NCBI GenBank assembly: GCA_943737045.1
Contig: CALSFV010000014.1
Coordinates: 1,302,001-1,366,000 of the forward strand
Direction: 5' to 3'
From: Parapristionchus giblindavisi
Taxonomy: Eukaryota > Nematoda > Chromadorea > Rhabditida > Diplogasteridae
Length of the DNA stretch: 64,000 nucleotides
Shown: one piece after another, positions 18,901 to 29,900 of the stretch
Numbering within the stretch: the first letter of the stretch is position 1
How the letters are laid out: each line of letters opens with the position of its first letter
Notes under the pieces: generated by a model
What the model was told of the DNA's origin: nothing
The model's database searches: none
Seen by the model: the letters and a program-made list of their open reading frames with translations, nothing else
Made by a program: the position numbers and the translations under genes

Positions 18901-19873
18901 GGAAGACACTGCTCGAGTTTGAGCCTGATGTGAGTTTATTGATTTATTGATTGATTGATTGACTGACTTGACTAGCGTAACCTTGACGCATTGCAGATTC
19001 AGTCGTTGTGTGGTCCGCTGGAGCGCACTCTGCACTGCCTCACGCTGGCTGAGCTGGCCCACTACGAGAGGAACATGGAGAGGAAGGAGGGAGGAGTGAA
19101 GGCCATCGACGAAGGTGGGCGTGACTTAATAGAAAATGGGCGTGGTTTAATGGTAAACAGGTGTGGTCTATGGTCTCTTAAATGCCCAATGCGCTCTCGG
19201 ATGTAAGAGGATTGGGTAATGGTGTGCGAAATGAAGATATCGACAAGTAGTGACATCAACTCTAAAGCAGAGAAACTCGTTTTTCGTTTTAACCTCGTTT
19301 TACACTCTCTCTCTCTCGACTTTGGATTTTTTTCGCTACCCCTGCACATTAGGACTCTCCAGTCTGCCATTCCTATCCACAGATTAGCATAGGGCTGTGG
19401 AAGCGATCGACGAACTTATAGTGATCGATAAATCAATAAATCAAAAATTCAAACCAACAACATTCACTAAATGTACATATTTTTGTTGCAGTCGACCCTA
19501 ATCTCAACCCGGAAGTGGCCCTGCTCGGAAAGGCTCGAGCGCTCGCCGAACAGATTGGCTGTCCGATGCTAGAGAAGAGTGCGCTGGCGATGTCCGCGAG
19601 AATACTCAATAAGGTACGGTAGTGGGAGTCCAATCGGAGCGCACTTGTGATTCGATGCATAGCTCGAATAGCTACGTTACAGATTTTCGAATAAAAAAAA
19701 TTAGGACAGGCTTCGAAGTTTCTGATATATTTTTGATTCGACCCACTTTATGATTTGATGGAGTACTGTAGTCATGGGTCGTGATTCAGGGACCCCTCCT
19801 GGCGAGAATCGCTTCGCGTATCAAGACGTTGAATGAGAAGACGTCGACAACTATCGATTGGACGCTACTGTAG
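5703..19873 (+). CDS. apc5: Anaphase-promoting complex subunit 5 (APC5)
   Basis: Twenty-nine exons give 825 residues: 5703-5807, 6059-6124, 6176-6240, 6451-6522, 6843-6951, 7310-7434, 9772-9865, 10158-10238, 10806-10889, 11240-11314, 12383-12435, 12479-12533, 12649-12715, 12792-12847, 13054-13131, 13381-13487, 13828-13896, 13994-14070, 14634-14697, 15433-15523, 15970-16086, 16685-16815, 18347-18454, 18562-18613, 18691-18786, 18873-18929, 18997-19114, 19492-19613, 19790-19873. Matches to animal APC5: N-terminal TTPYRLAIYFLM (TPYKIAVLVLL in human), HLLLVLRALNRRDQPTAI in exon 9, the TPR stretch VRYAPLLTARIYRMFGDK running into ARRLLAETIAQAQ, and RFDEAFMRGEWQLAEERL. APC5 is a TPR scaffold of the APC/C ubiquitin ligase that triggers anaphase. 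The acidic/basic insert around EEREEEEAKKES looks lineage-specific. The intron after exon 14 has a GC donor. A possible decoy of exon 7 lies at 9611-9645. Confidence 0.93.
7077..7233. mobile_element. CATA-type MITE, family G copy 3
   Basis: CGTACATGGGCGCC...CCACTCGTGTATG, inverted relative to copy 1, perfect TSD ACAGCAAG (7069-7076, 7234-7241). APC5 intron before exon 6. Confidence 0.9.
7819..9273. mobile_element. Tc1/mariner-type hairpin element, non-coding
   Basis: Flanked by TA on both sides (7817-7818, 9274-9275) with ends CAGTACCGTGCAAAAGTCCG and its complement. The two arms (about 7819-8458 and 8636-9273) are nearly perfect inverted copies, around 640 bp each, with about 180 bp between. 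Mirror-image ORFs in the arms are by-products. It lies in the APC5 intron between exons 6 and 7, so the pre-mRNA could fold into a long hairpin. CAGT ends with a TA target fit Tc1/mariner; no transposase is seen. Confidence 0.85.
9324..9520. mobile_element. Mariner-type MITE, 197 bp
   Basis: TA target duplication (9322-9323, 9521-9522) and about 40-bp terminal inverted repeats starting CAGTATCGCCAGAAAGTAAT and reading outward the same from the other end. It sits about 50 bp after the Tc1-type hairpin in the same APC5 intron. Confidence 0.88.
11338..11556. mobile_element. CATA-type MITE, family G copy 1
   Basis: CATACATGGGCGGGG...GGCGCCCATGTATG, perfect TSD TATTATAT (11330-11337, 11557-11564). 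Includes a 30-G run at 11374-11403. APC5 intron. Confidence 0.93.
13447..13632. repeat. Tandem duplication spanning an APC5 exon end
   Basis: A 94-bp unit (13447-13540, repeated from 13541) covers the last 41 bases of exon 16, its GTACGGTAG donor and intron start. The second copy is non-coding in context. Confidence 0.93.
14358..14519. mobile_element. CATA-type MITE, family D copy 1
   Basis: CATACGTGGTCGGGC...GGTGCCCACGTATG, 162 bp, perfect TSD GATCCACT (14350-14357, 14520-14527). Contains GCCGCTAGCGGC. APC5 intron. Confidence 0.93.
15745..15936. mobile_element. CATA-type MITE, family B copy 3
   Basis: CATAGATCGAAAAG...TATTCGACCCATG, perfect TSD CAATCAAT (15737-15744, 15937-15944; the site lies in an ATCA repeat, so this TSD is weaker proof). 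The internal AAACCTGACCGG unit is multiplied. APC5 intron. Confidence 0.85.
16803..17000. repeat. Tandem repeat, about 32-bp unit
   Basis: About five units of GGTAGGTTACTGTAGCTC plus GGGGGTGTTAC, starting at the splice donor of APC5 exon 22. Confidence 0.9.
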
Positions 19874-20230
19874 ATGGTGGATTACGGTAGATCTCTGAAG
19901 ATTATCGTTTGATCTCTGAATTTCTCATTATACATTACGAGTCTACTATTTGTTTGTGTGTTTTGTTGTGCTGATTGTAAATATCACGTGATGAATGCGT
20001 TCATTAAGTTGTTCCATATTATCGTATTTATTTGAGCTTATAATGATTTTGACACTCCACATTCAGACCTTGCTAAAGAGTGTTTTAGTAATATAATATA
20101 ATTATTTTGTGATAAATATTTATCAAAGTTTTATCACGATTTCTTCCTTGCAAAGCGGTCGTTACAACGATACACATACTTGACTCGAGCACGCTCTCTA
20201 TCATCCGATCTCTCGCCCTCCCTTTCATCC
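19874..20230. other. APC5 3' flank
   Basis: About 360 bp after the APC5 stop with no coding signal: one more TACGGTAG motif, then A+T-rich sequence leading to the tRNA gene. I see no clear polyadenylation signal close to the stop. Confidence 0.5.
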
Positions 20231-20302
20231 TCCCATGTGGTCTAGTGGTTAGGATTCGTGGTTTTCACCCACGCGGCCCGGGTTCGATTCCCGGCATGGG
20301 AA
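20231..20302 (+). tRNA. tRNA-Glu (anticodon UUC)
   Basis: A full cloverleaf: acceptor stem TCCCATG/CATGGGA (20231-20237 with 20295-20301), discriminator A at 20302, D arm with A box TAGTGGTTAGG, anticodon stem CGTGG/CCACG around loop TTTTCAC (anticodon TTC), and T arm with B box GGTTCGATTCC. A TTTT pol III terminator follows at 20309-20312. No intron. It sits in the APC5/coiled-coil intergenic region on the same strand as its neighbours. Confidence 0.97.
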
Positions 20303-20499
20303 GCTGTCTTTTGCCGATTTTTAAAGGTGCTTCCGGCGTATGGCCAGCGTTTCGCTGTTACGCGCCGGCTATGAGAAGAAGCTGAGAGGTCGGTTTTCAA
20401 CATTAAATCTTGGTTGAACTCATTTAAACAAATTTGGATATTTTGAACGTACTTTTTTGTTAGTGGGTAGCAAAAAATATTATTATCATTATTATTGTT

Positions 20500-20544
<45 letters not shown>

Positions 20545-20567
20545 TTTGAGAAGCACACGCCCGCTGC
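20303..20567. other. Spacer between tRNA-Glu and coiled-coil gene
   Basis: Contains an (ATT/AAT)n tract at about 20470-20546 that runs directly into an acceptor-like TTTGAG (20545-20550), 17 bases before the ATG at 20568. This is a candidate trans-splice site or the 3' end of an unseen upstream intron. Confidence 0.5.
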
Positions 20568-23500
20568 ATGGCGGCCGAAGCCGAATGTAGTCGAGTGGAG
20601 AGCGAGCGGCGGGAGTTGAGCAGAGAGCGAGATGCGCTACGAAGAATACTAGGAGTTGGCGAGGACGGAGAGGGTTACGGTAGGGGCGAGTACGGTAGAC
20701 GACGGATGGTGTGCGAGCGGCATCGCACACGGGCAACCGATGAGCAGAGAAGGTGTGTTTGTTTTCGATCTATAATTAATCTTTAAAGGCGCACCAAAAG
20801 CTAATTTGAAACCCGCTCTGCAATACTTCGTTGTCTGTGAGAGAGTTAGATTAGTTTTGATTGTGCTTTTAAAGGGTTCACTCATTAGAATGATGGGATG
20901 TATTTTGTATTTTTTATGCCTTGGTCTATTTGTGAATAACAATAATAATAATAATCATAAGAAGAAAGAAGACTACTGTAGTTTATTTGTTGAATGTTTG
21001 CATCATAGTCATCATTAACAGTGCTTATGAAATAACATCGTAGATTGCATTGTTATTGCTATCTCAGTCAGTGATCTTATCAGCCTGATGAAACATGCAT
21101 CATGACTGGCAGTGACTCAATGTAGTTCTTTTGTCGAATGTTGGAATCATATTTATCCTTAATATTCACCCATCACATTGTTATTGTTATCTCACTCAGT
21201 GATCTCATTATCTTGATGAAACGGGAATGTTGCAGGCTATAGTCAGTGTATTTAAAACAGCGTTTACTATTTAAAACAGTTTATATCCATTGTCTATCAC
21301 ATTGTTTATTATCATCTCACTCAGTGATCTTATCATCTTGCTGAAACGGGAATGTTGCAGGGCGCGCTCGACAAGCGCGGAGCCGATGCTCGCACGGACA
21401 CTCGACGGCAGAGTGGCGCAGATGCGCGAAGAGGTATTTTGATTTTCCGAAACTTAAAAGTGTACTGATAATTCGTCACTTGGACTTTACTTTAAAGAGA
21501 GCGTAACCTCTCTCAATGGTCTCTTCAACGGTCTACGCTCTCTAGTTAGAGAACAGAGAAATAGTGTGCGCAATGAAGAGGCCATTGAGTGAGGTCACTC
21601 TACCTTTAAGTGAAACGTACGTCTTCTTAAAGGAGGTTAAGCTACTGCAATGCATTTCGTCCAATGTTCTTTCACCTGTAGTTTACTTAAGAGGCCTGTT
21701 CCCTAAGACTCGATCATACTGACCACCCCCCGGACGCGAGCTCTAGCAATGAGAGCTGGGGGTCCATACTTGGGTGTTAGGAGTGTCATCGGCCCTTATT
21801 ACACAAAACAGCAGAAATTTCCTGTTTGTGCCCTCAGGCTATTAGAAAAATTAATTTAAGTGCAAAAACGTTTAAAAATCATAATTTCTCAAATTGTTGA
21901 GATAAATTCCAAATATCATTTACGATGCGTCTATGGTGCACAGACCTTGCTAATTCACTATTAGCATCGTATGTGCGTTGATTCCTAAACCTCTTTTTTG
22001 ACTCAAAATTTTGGTTTTTTCGGACAAATCATCCCTTGTTGTAGTTTGCTCCAGAGTTTTTCGAGCAAGTATTGTAGCCTAAGCAATTCTGCATCGATTT
22101 CACTTAAAACTGGGTTCTTCACGATAGACCCAGTTCTCGAATTTTTCGATCGAAGGTTCGTCATCGATGGTTTTCCCGAACAAATTCTGTATTTTCCAAA
22201 CGATTGGTGCGGAATTGTGGCCTACTCAAAGTTTCGAGGTGAGACCAGTCATATGGCACAAGAAGCCCATCACTTGGATCAATTTGAAAATTTCGATTTT
22301 CATGACCCCGGGGTCATGGTACGAAAATTTCAAAATTTTTCAAGTTTGAAATGTTTTCATTTATACGGCTTATTGTGAAGTACTAATGATGTGAATAATA
22401 TTCAGCCAATACTCAATGGCTGATCTCTCCTTTCAAAAAATTTTCGAAAATTTTCATTCTGATTGCGTGCGAAAAATCAGAATTGTGTTTGAATCAGTTT
22501 CCAACTTGCTTTTTGTAACATTCTGTCATAGTACTTTGCAATGTACATGATCAATATGAAAATCGTTTATTTTCGAAAATTCAGAAAAATAAATTTGAGT
22601 GCCTAAATTTTTTGAAATATTGCAGTTTGTCGACTCGAATGATGTGACAACGAGCAAATGACAATGATTATGTGAAGTTTCATGACGAGTAAACATAGTA
22701 GAACAGAAATCCCAGCATTCGGCTCACCTTTGAAAAATCGTGGTAATAAAATATGAATTTTCGAAAATAAACGATTTCCATATTGATTATGTACATTGTA
22801 AAGTACTATTACAGAAAGTTACAGAAAGCAAGTTGGAAACTGATTCAAACACAATTCTGATTTTTCGCACGTTATCAGAATGAAAATTTTCGAAAATTTT
22901 TTGAAAGGAGAGATCAGCCATTGAGTATTGGCTGAATATTATTCACATCATTAGTACTTCACAATAAGCCGTATAAATGAAAACATTTCAAACTTGAAAA
23001 ATTTTGAAATTTTCGTACCATGACCCCGGGGTCATGAAAATCGAAATTTTCAAATTGATCCAAGTGATGGGCTTCTTGTGCCATATGACTGGTCTCACCT
23101 CGAAACTTTGAGTAGGCCACAATTCCGCACCAATCGTTTGGAAAATACAGCATTTGTTCGGGAAAACCATCGATGACGAACCTTCGATCGAAAAATTCGA
23201 GAACTGGGTCTATCGTGAAGAACCCAGTTTTAAGTGAAATCGATGCAGAATTGCTTAGGCTACAATACTTGCTCGAAAAACTCTGGAGCAAACTACAACA
23301 AGGGATGATTTGTCCGAAAAAACCAAAATTTTGAGTCAAAAAAGAGGTTTAGGAATCAACGCACATACGATGCTAATAGTGAATTAGCAAGGTCTGTGCA
23401 CCATAGACGCATCGCAAATGATATTTGGAATTTATCTCAACAATTTGAGAAATTATGATTTTAAAAGTTTTTGCACTTAAATTAATTTTTCTAATAGCCT

Positions 23501-23858
23501 GAGGGCACAAACAGGAAATTTCTTCTGTTTTGTGTAATAAGGGCCGATGACACTCCTAACACCCAAGTATGGATCCCCAGCTCTCATTGCTAGCGCTCGC
23601 GTCCGGGGGGTGGTCGAGTCTTAACGGCCATCTCTCTTAAAGTAAACTTTGCGTTCATATGGAGTTGCAGATAGCCTCACTGAAGCGGGTGTTGGCGGGT
23701 CTTGAGCGCGAGCTGATCAGACGCGACGGCACGATTGTCGCGCTGCAAAGCGAGGTTAGTACCGTATACCTTGCGAGTACAGTAATCCAACTACGGTCAT
23801 GCTTACTGTATCTTCACATTACTGTAATCCAGCGATTACCATAGCTGCTCTATCATGA

Positions 23859-23929
<71 letters not shown>

Positions 23930-26900
23930 ATAAATTGTGTTTAGCGAGGCGCGATGATGGAGCGCGAGGGCGTCCTGTCGGAGCGGCTGCGCGACGCGTT
24001 CGACGCGGCCAACGGCGCCACGGACAAGGAGCGGATCCTGCAGGCGGAACTGGGTATTGATCGATTATTTGGCTTGCTGATTACGGTCATACATTTTCAT
24101 ACTCTCACAGTGTAAGGATCGACCCACTGTATACGTATCATTTTTAGGATTGACCCACTTTATAAAGCTCATTTTTTATGCGAAAGATTACAATTTATGC
24201 GAGAAATAACGAACGATTTTTCTGAATCGACCCACTATATAAAAATTATTCGGTGAGGGCATCGAAAATGTATGATATACAGTTTGGCTTGCTGATTACG
24301 GTACTTTTGGTCATTTCACTTTTTTGTCGTTCATTTTGCCCTTCCACTCTACGTACTTGCGTCGGGGGATAACGCTCGTGTTAGGTAAACGGTAGTGCGA
24401 GAGTGGCTTAATTGCGGTTGGTGTACGGTAGTTCAAGCGGGTCACATCTATGATTCAGACTACGCTCAGTCTCGACTGGCGGCAGTGTCGCTTGGCGAGC
24501 GGCGGAGGTGCAAGAACGACACGGAGTGCGACATTCTCAGGGAGAGGCTGGAGCAGATCCAGAAGCTGCTTAGGTACGCTAGATTATCGATTGGTTACGG
24601 TAGATTGAGGATTGGTTACGGTAGAACATCGATTAGATACGGTAAATTATCGATTTGTTACGGTAGATAATCGATTGTTTATGGTAGATTATCGATTGGT
24701 TACGGTAGATTATCGATTGATTACGGTAGATTATCGATTGGCAACGGTAGATTATCGATTGGCTACTGTAGATTATCGATTGGTTTCGGTAGATCATCGA
24801 TTAGTCACGGTAGATTATTGATCTGTTTCAGTGAAAGCGATCAGAAACTGCTGGACCAGGAGAGCGTGTTGGAGGAGATGAAAGTGCAGGTACTCTGTTT
24901 TTTTTTTCAAAGTTTATATTTATTTATTTATTTGATACACTCGCGAAGGTGCGACAGAACAGAAATGGTAGAAGGAATAATGGTAATAACAGAAAGAACG
25001 GAGCTTAAAGTGTACTTATTATTGCAACTTGAAGTTAACTTTAGGCAAATTACTGGTGAAACGTAAGAAACTACACTTTACTCATAGGTCGAAAAGTATG
25101 TTGCAAAATATCAAGCCTGACCGGATTTTAAGCCAAAATTTCACAAAAATCGAAAAGCCTGACCGGATTTTGAGCCAAAATGTCACAAAAATCGAGAAAC
25201 CTGACCGGATTTTTGAAAACCGATTACCTAGCTATTCGACCTATCACTTTACTTAAAGTGGTTTCGTCAATGTTCTTCCACTTGTAGTTTTCTTAAAGCC
25301 TACTTTTAGCGAGTGAGCTATTTTTAGTGCACTTTATGTTTTGAGAATCTAGAGAGTAGTGAATGGTATATCGATGGTTGTCACTTCGAATGTTGACTTT
25401 TGAATTAATACGTCCCTATATTTAAGACACGCCGAGCTAATTTGAAACTGCCAGCGCTGGCTACAATTTCTCGCTTTCTTTTTCTGTGAGAGTATTGCGA
25501 ATGTGGAGAGTAAAATTGGCTCGGGGGTGTTCCTTTAATGGTGTGCTATACATTGCTAGACAAGTTGGGCTTATCTGTTGTGCTAATCTTAATACTAAAT
25601 CTATATGAACATCACTCCCTTACAAGGATTTTATGAAACAGGAATGCGACGGTTTGACGGTTGTTGGATAAATGAGATATTCGGGTATGGGGGGAGCTCT
25701 TGAGCTCCTCTCCCAATGTCACTCACAACCTTAGAAAGAGCACCAATTCACATCCATTCGACCGAGTCAATATATCGATCGTAGATGAGATGAGCGGAGC
25801 CTAATATTGATCTACCGTAACTATCGATCGATTGCAGATCGGCAGCCTGATCGACGAGCGGCAAGAGTTGGCCGATCGGCTGCATCGAACGGAGAATAAG
25901 TACACCAAGTGCAAGGCGGACGTTATGATGCTGACGAATACGGTTGAGGTACGGTAATTCTATCGGCAAATGATTTTTTAAGTTATTTCTCATGCGAAAA
26001 TGCAGTGATGTCGCCTATTTTTTGTTGACGAATACGGTTGAGGTACGGTAATAGAAAAATCGTATAAGAGAAAAAGGAGAATCGTATCGGGAACTGACTT
26101 TTTACAGGAATTCTCATATGAAAATGATTTATGTTTCAAATTAGGTGATTTACCAGCTCTTCAGCTATATTTTTTTGTTTGCTACATTTTAGTGCATCAA
26201 TATCAGTGATGGTGTTATGAACGGTATGGTGTCCTTGCTTCAGGCGCTCACGGACTCAGCGTCAGTCGATGGTCGCCTCAACGATGGCAGAAGCGCGCTG
26301 CAACGTGCTCGAGACTTGCACGAGCGATTACGGTAGGGAGATTACGGTCTCGGGTTCGCTTGCGGTAGCATACTGTACGGAGATATCGATTATGGTAGAG
26401 TATCGAGTAAGCCAACAAGCCGGTTTCGATCATACATTGCCATACCCTCGCAGTGCGATGATTGACCCACTATGTAAGACCCATTTTAGGCCACTTGATA
26501 AAAAAGGGAAGCTAAAAATGACGATTTTTAAGCAAAACTAACAAATTTTGTGAATCAACCCACCCTATTTCGAGTATTGACCCACTATATAAAAGTATAC
26601 GGCGAGGGTACCTAAAATATATGGTTTCGATTTTTGTCATGATAATAGCAATGTTTATGGGTTTACGAGAAACAGAGAAAAATATAAGAATAATGGAACG
26701 AAATAAATTGGATGGATGATGAGCATATAACTATAGCTAAAACATGATGACTGAAGGATTATATCACGGGTCTCCTGTAAAAGTGTAGCAAAAACGCCCG
26801 GTTCTGCCACTAGGAAAATTTTTTTGTCTCCGATTTCGATGAAAGTCGGTCAGTGGGTGTGGTTGGGGGTCATGAAAAGGCCTAGTCACTTTATTTGGCC

Positions 26901-29900
26901 AAAATTGCAGATTATCGATTTTTTGTGATCTACCCTGAAAATGATCATAACTCGGTTCATTTTCATCGTACAGCGAGCTGACTTGTGTCATTCGAACCGT
27001 CTTCTAATGCTCTTCAAAAAAGTTGTTTATGACTCGTTCGCTGCTAAGTCGTCTTTAGGGCGCAAAACGCGAAAACCTGATTTTTTGAACAAAAAGGTGA
27101 CCTGTTCTCGAAAATTTTTTCTTGGGTATATCCGTTTTATTGCAAAAATTATGTCTTCAAACCACGCACAATATCACTATATAGTTCATTTCCCGTATCT
27201 CTTGGCCCGCAAGGTCGATTTGTCGAATTGATTGAATTCTGATAGGAAAAAAACAACTATTGTCACATGAAAGCGGTAAAAAATCGAAATTGGAGCAGTA
27301 AACTTTTCAATCTCCTTTTCGAGAGAATCATTTTTATTTTTTTGAAAAGATAATTGGATAATTTTGAAGCGAGATACGATCAAAAAACTGAAAGTGATAA
27401 AAAATCGACAAGTCCGTGAGCTATACTAATAATCGACCTTCCGGGCCAAGAGATACGGGAAATGAACTATATAGTGATATCGTGCGTGGTTTGAAGACAT
27501 AATTTTTGCAATAAAACGGATATACCCAAGAAAAAAATTTCGAGAACTGCCGCCGTACCAAATCAGTCGAAAATCCCCTTATAATTCGTTACTTTTTTGG
27601 TCCAAAAACAGTCAAAATCTGAGAGGGTGAGGGGAAGAAAACGAGAGAGCAAAAGACAGTGAAGAGAGAACAGAGAAAAACGACCGATCACAAAAAGTAG
27701 TAGGGTTGGAATGTGCAACTTTTTTCCAGTGTCTGCGCACTCTCAATTTTGCATACACTCTACTCCCTTTTCTAACCTCCACTCTAAATTGGAATGCTAT
27801 AGAAAAAATACACTTTCCAAATTTGGACCTATCATTCTCATTCGTAGTTTGGAGTTTAGTTTTGCCTTTCTCCGGATTATGTTCCGGCTGCCACCTCTAT
27901 CACGGCTTCGGACATTTTACTTTGTTATTTGCGTTTTTTCTTTGTTGTCACCATATTTTCTGCCTTATTTATGAATGAATCGATGATAAGCAACATGTTC
28001 CATCGTTATGTTGTTCTTCGAAGATAGTTTTACTCGATTTAGCTGACATATCCTCCAAAACTCATTTGTCATGATCCATGTTTATCGATCGATACATGCT
28101 CTTTCTTTCATATATCGCATTTAATATAATATTTTTAGGTTTTTTTCGACTTTGAACTTGGTGTATCGTCAGCATGCGGACTGCTGCAACTTTATACATG
28201 GTTCGTTACTATACTATTATTGATTGAATTGATTCTGAGTCATGGATTAGGTCATTTGTGCCAGCTCCTTAGTTATTATAACACATGGTGATCAATATTT
28301 TGTATATCATTGCGTTAATCTTTGGCAAACGTTCAAGAAAGAGGGAATCTCAGTGTGATTGCAGTTCGTAAAAAAGATGTAGTTTGTAGTTGAGTGCATA
28401 TTAGTTTGATTGTGTATGCAAATCATCGAGATAGTATATATACCACTTCATTCTAATTTCATTTCATTTGAAGGTGGCCCATTCATTGTTATATTCTCTC
28501 TCCGTTATTAGTGGTCGAATTGGATGAAGAACTATTGAAGGAGATGAATCGATATTTTGGTGAGTATTTTTTATTAATAAATTAATATCGTGCTTAATAT
28601 TCGATTGACTATCGTCCTTGCAGAATTTTGAACGATTGAACGATATTTATGTCGTATATTTTCTCGGCTCTTCGCTGTGTAGTATAATCTTTGATCTTTT
28701 TTTTTCAGATTGGTTATGCTCTAACTTTTGCCATTCACTATACAAGGCACATAATCTATGTTTATTCTTGTTGAAACGTCTACATTTATCCTTTTAAAGG
28801 TAAGGATGGTCTTAGGTCTTTTGCTGTTGTTTAATCATTGCTATTTGATAACTGAAATGTTGCAGGATACTCGTTGCTCCCTCCCCAAGCTCGTTATTAA
28901 CCCGGATTCGTGGTGAACTTCACCTTGAGACTCTCCTTGGATTGCCGTAGGTAGAATTATATTTTTTTTATTTATGTATTTTTTTCTCGTAATTAATCTC
29001 TAATATATTCAAATAACTAAACACAACATGTAAATCGTCGTCGATGATGGTCGTCATGCATTAAACTAAATCCTATATAATATGAATCTACGATGAACGT
29101 CCGAGCAAACCTTTGATCCTCCTATCTCTCATTTTCTGTCTCTCTATCTCTTTCTATTTCTCTTTCTCTCCCTCCTAAACAGGTACAGGTACCGATCGAT
29201 AGGATTCGTGGACAATTCTACGTCTTAATGTTCTTTGTTCTGCATAAAGGTTGATATTCTAATTTTAATGTCAATATTCTAACCAATTTTCTTTCAGATT
29301 TGTATCGTATTTAGAAGATGGAAATCGATAATGTATGGATGAATAAGCAAAGGTACTATAAAATGTTCATCTTTGATCAAACTAACTCAACTCATTTCAG
29401 GCTTTTTTCGTTCTCTTCGAGGCGTCGTTTTCATACAATAAGGATTCACGAAGAACAATGGTTGGTTATTAAATATAATATTGTTATTATCATAAAAAGA
29501 ATTGCATTTAATACAGTGTTATATTTCAAAAAAAAATGTATGAATATATCTTACATTTCTTAAAGAAGGGGACCCATGAGTTGGCATGACTGACTCCCGC
29601 CACGATAAGCATGCTGGCTATTGTTTATATTATATGGTAATTGGCGTAAGGGATAATGAGAAAATGAGAGAGAAAGTATGCAAATTCGATGAGCACTCTT
29701 TACATGCCTTGAAAGTTGTACTTTCAATGCTCATAGTGAGCTTTAAGCATATCTGGAATCAATATCAGATATGTCTTTCGATTTGTGTGATGAATCTCTA
29801 TCATACTATCCGAACAGTCTTATTACGAAAAAACTCGTGGGTCTCCATCTTTAATACAATTTGAATTGCAGATCATGCATTAACTCTGATGGTCTACAAA

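Noticed and set aside
21998..23339. Two mirror-image 126-residue ORFs
   Set aside because: They are the two arms of one hairpin element; identical by inversion, with no domain and no splice context.
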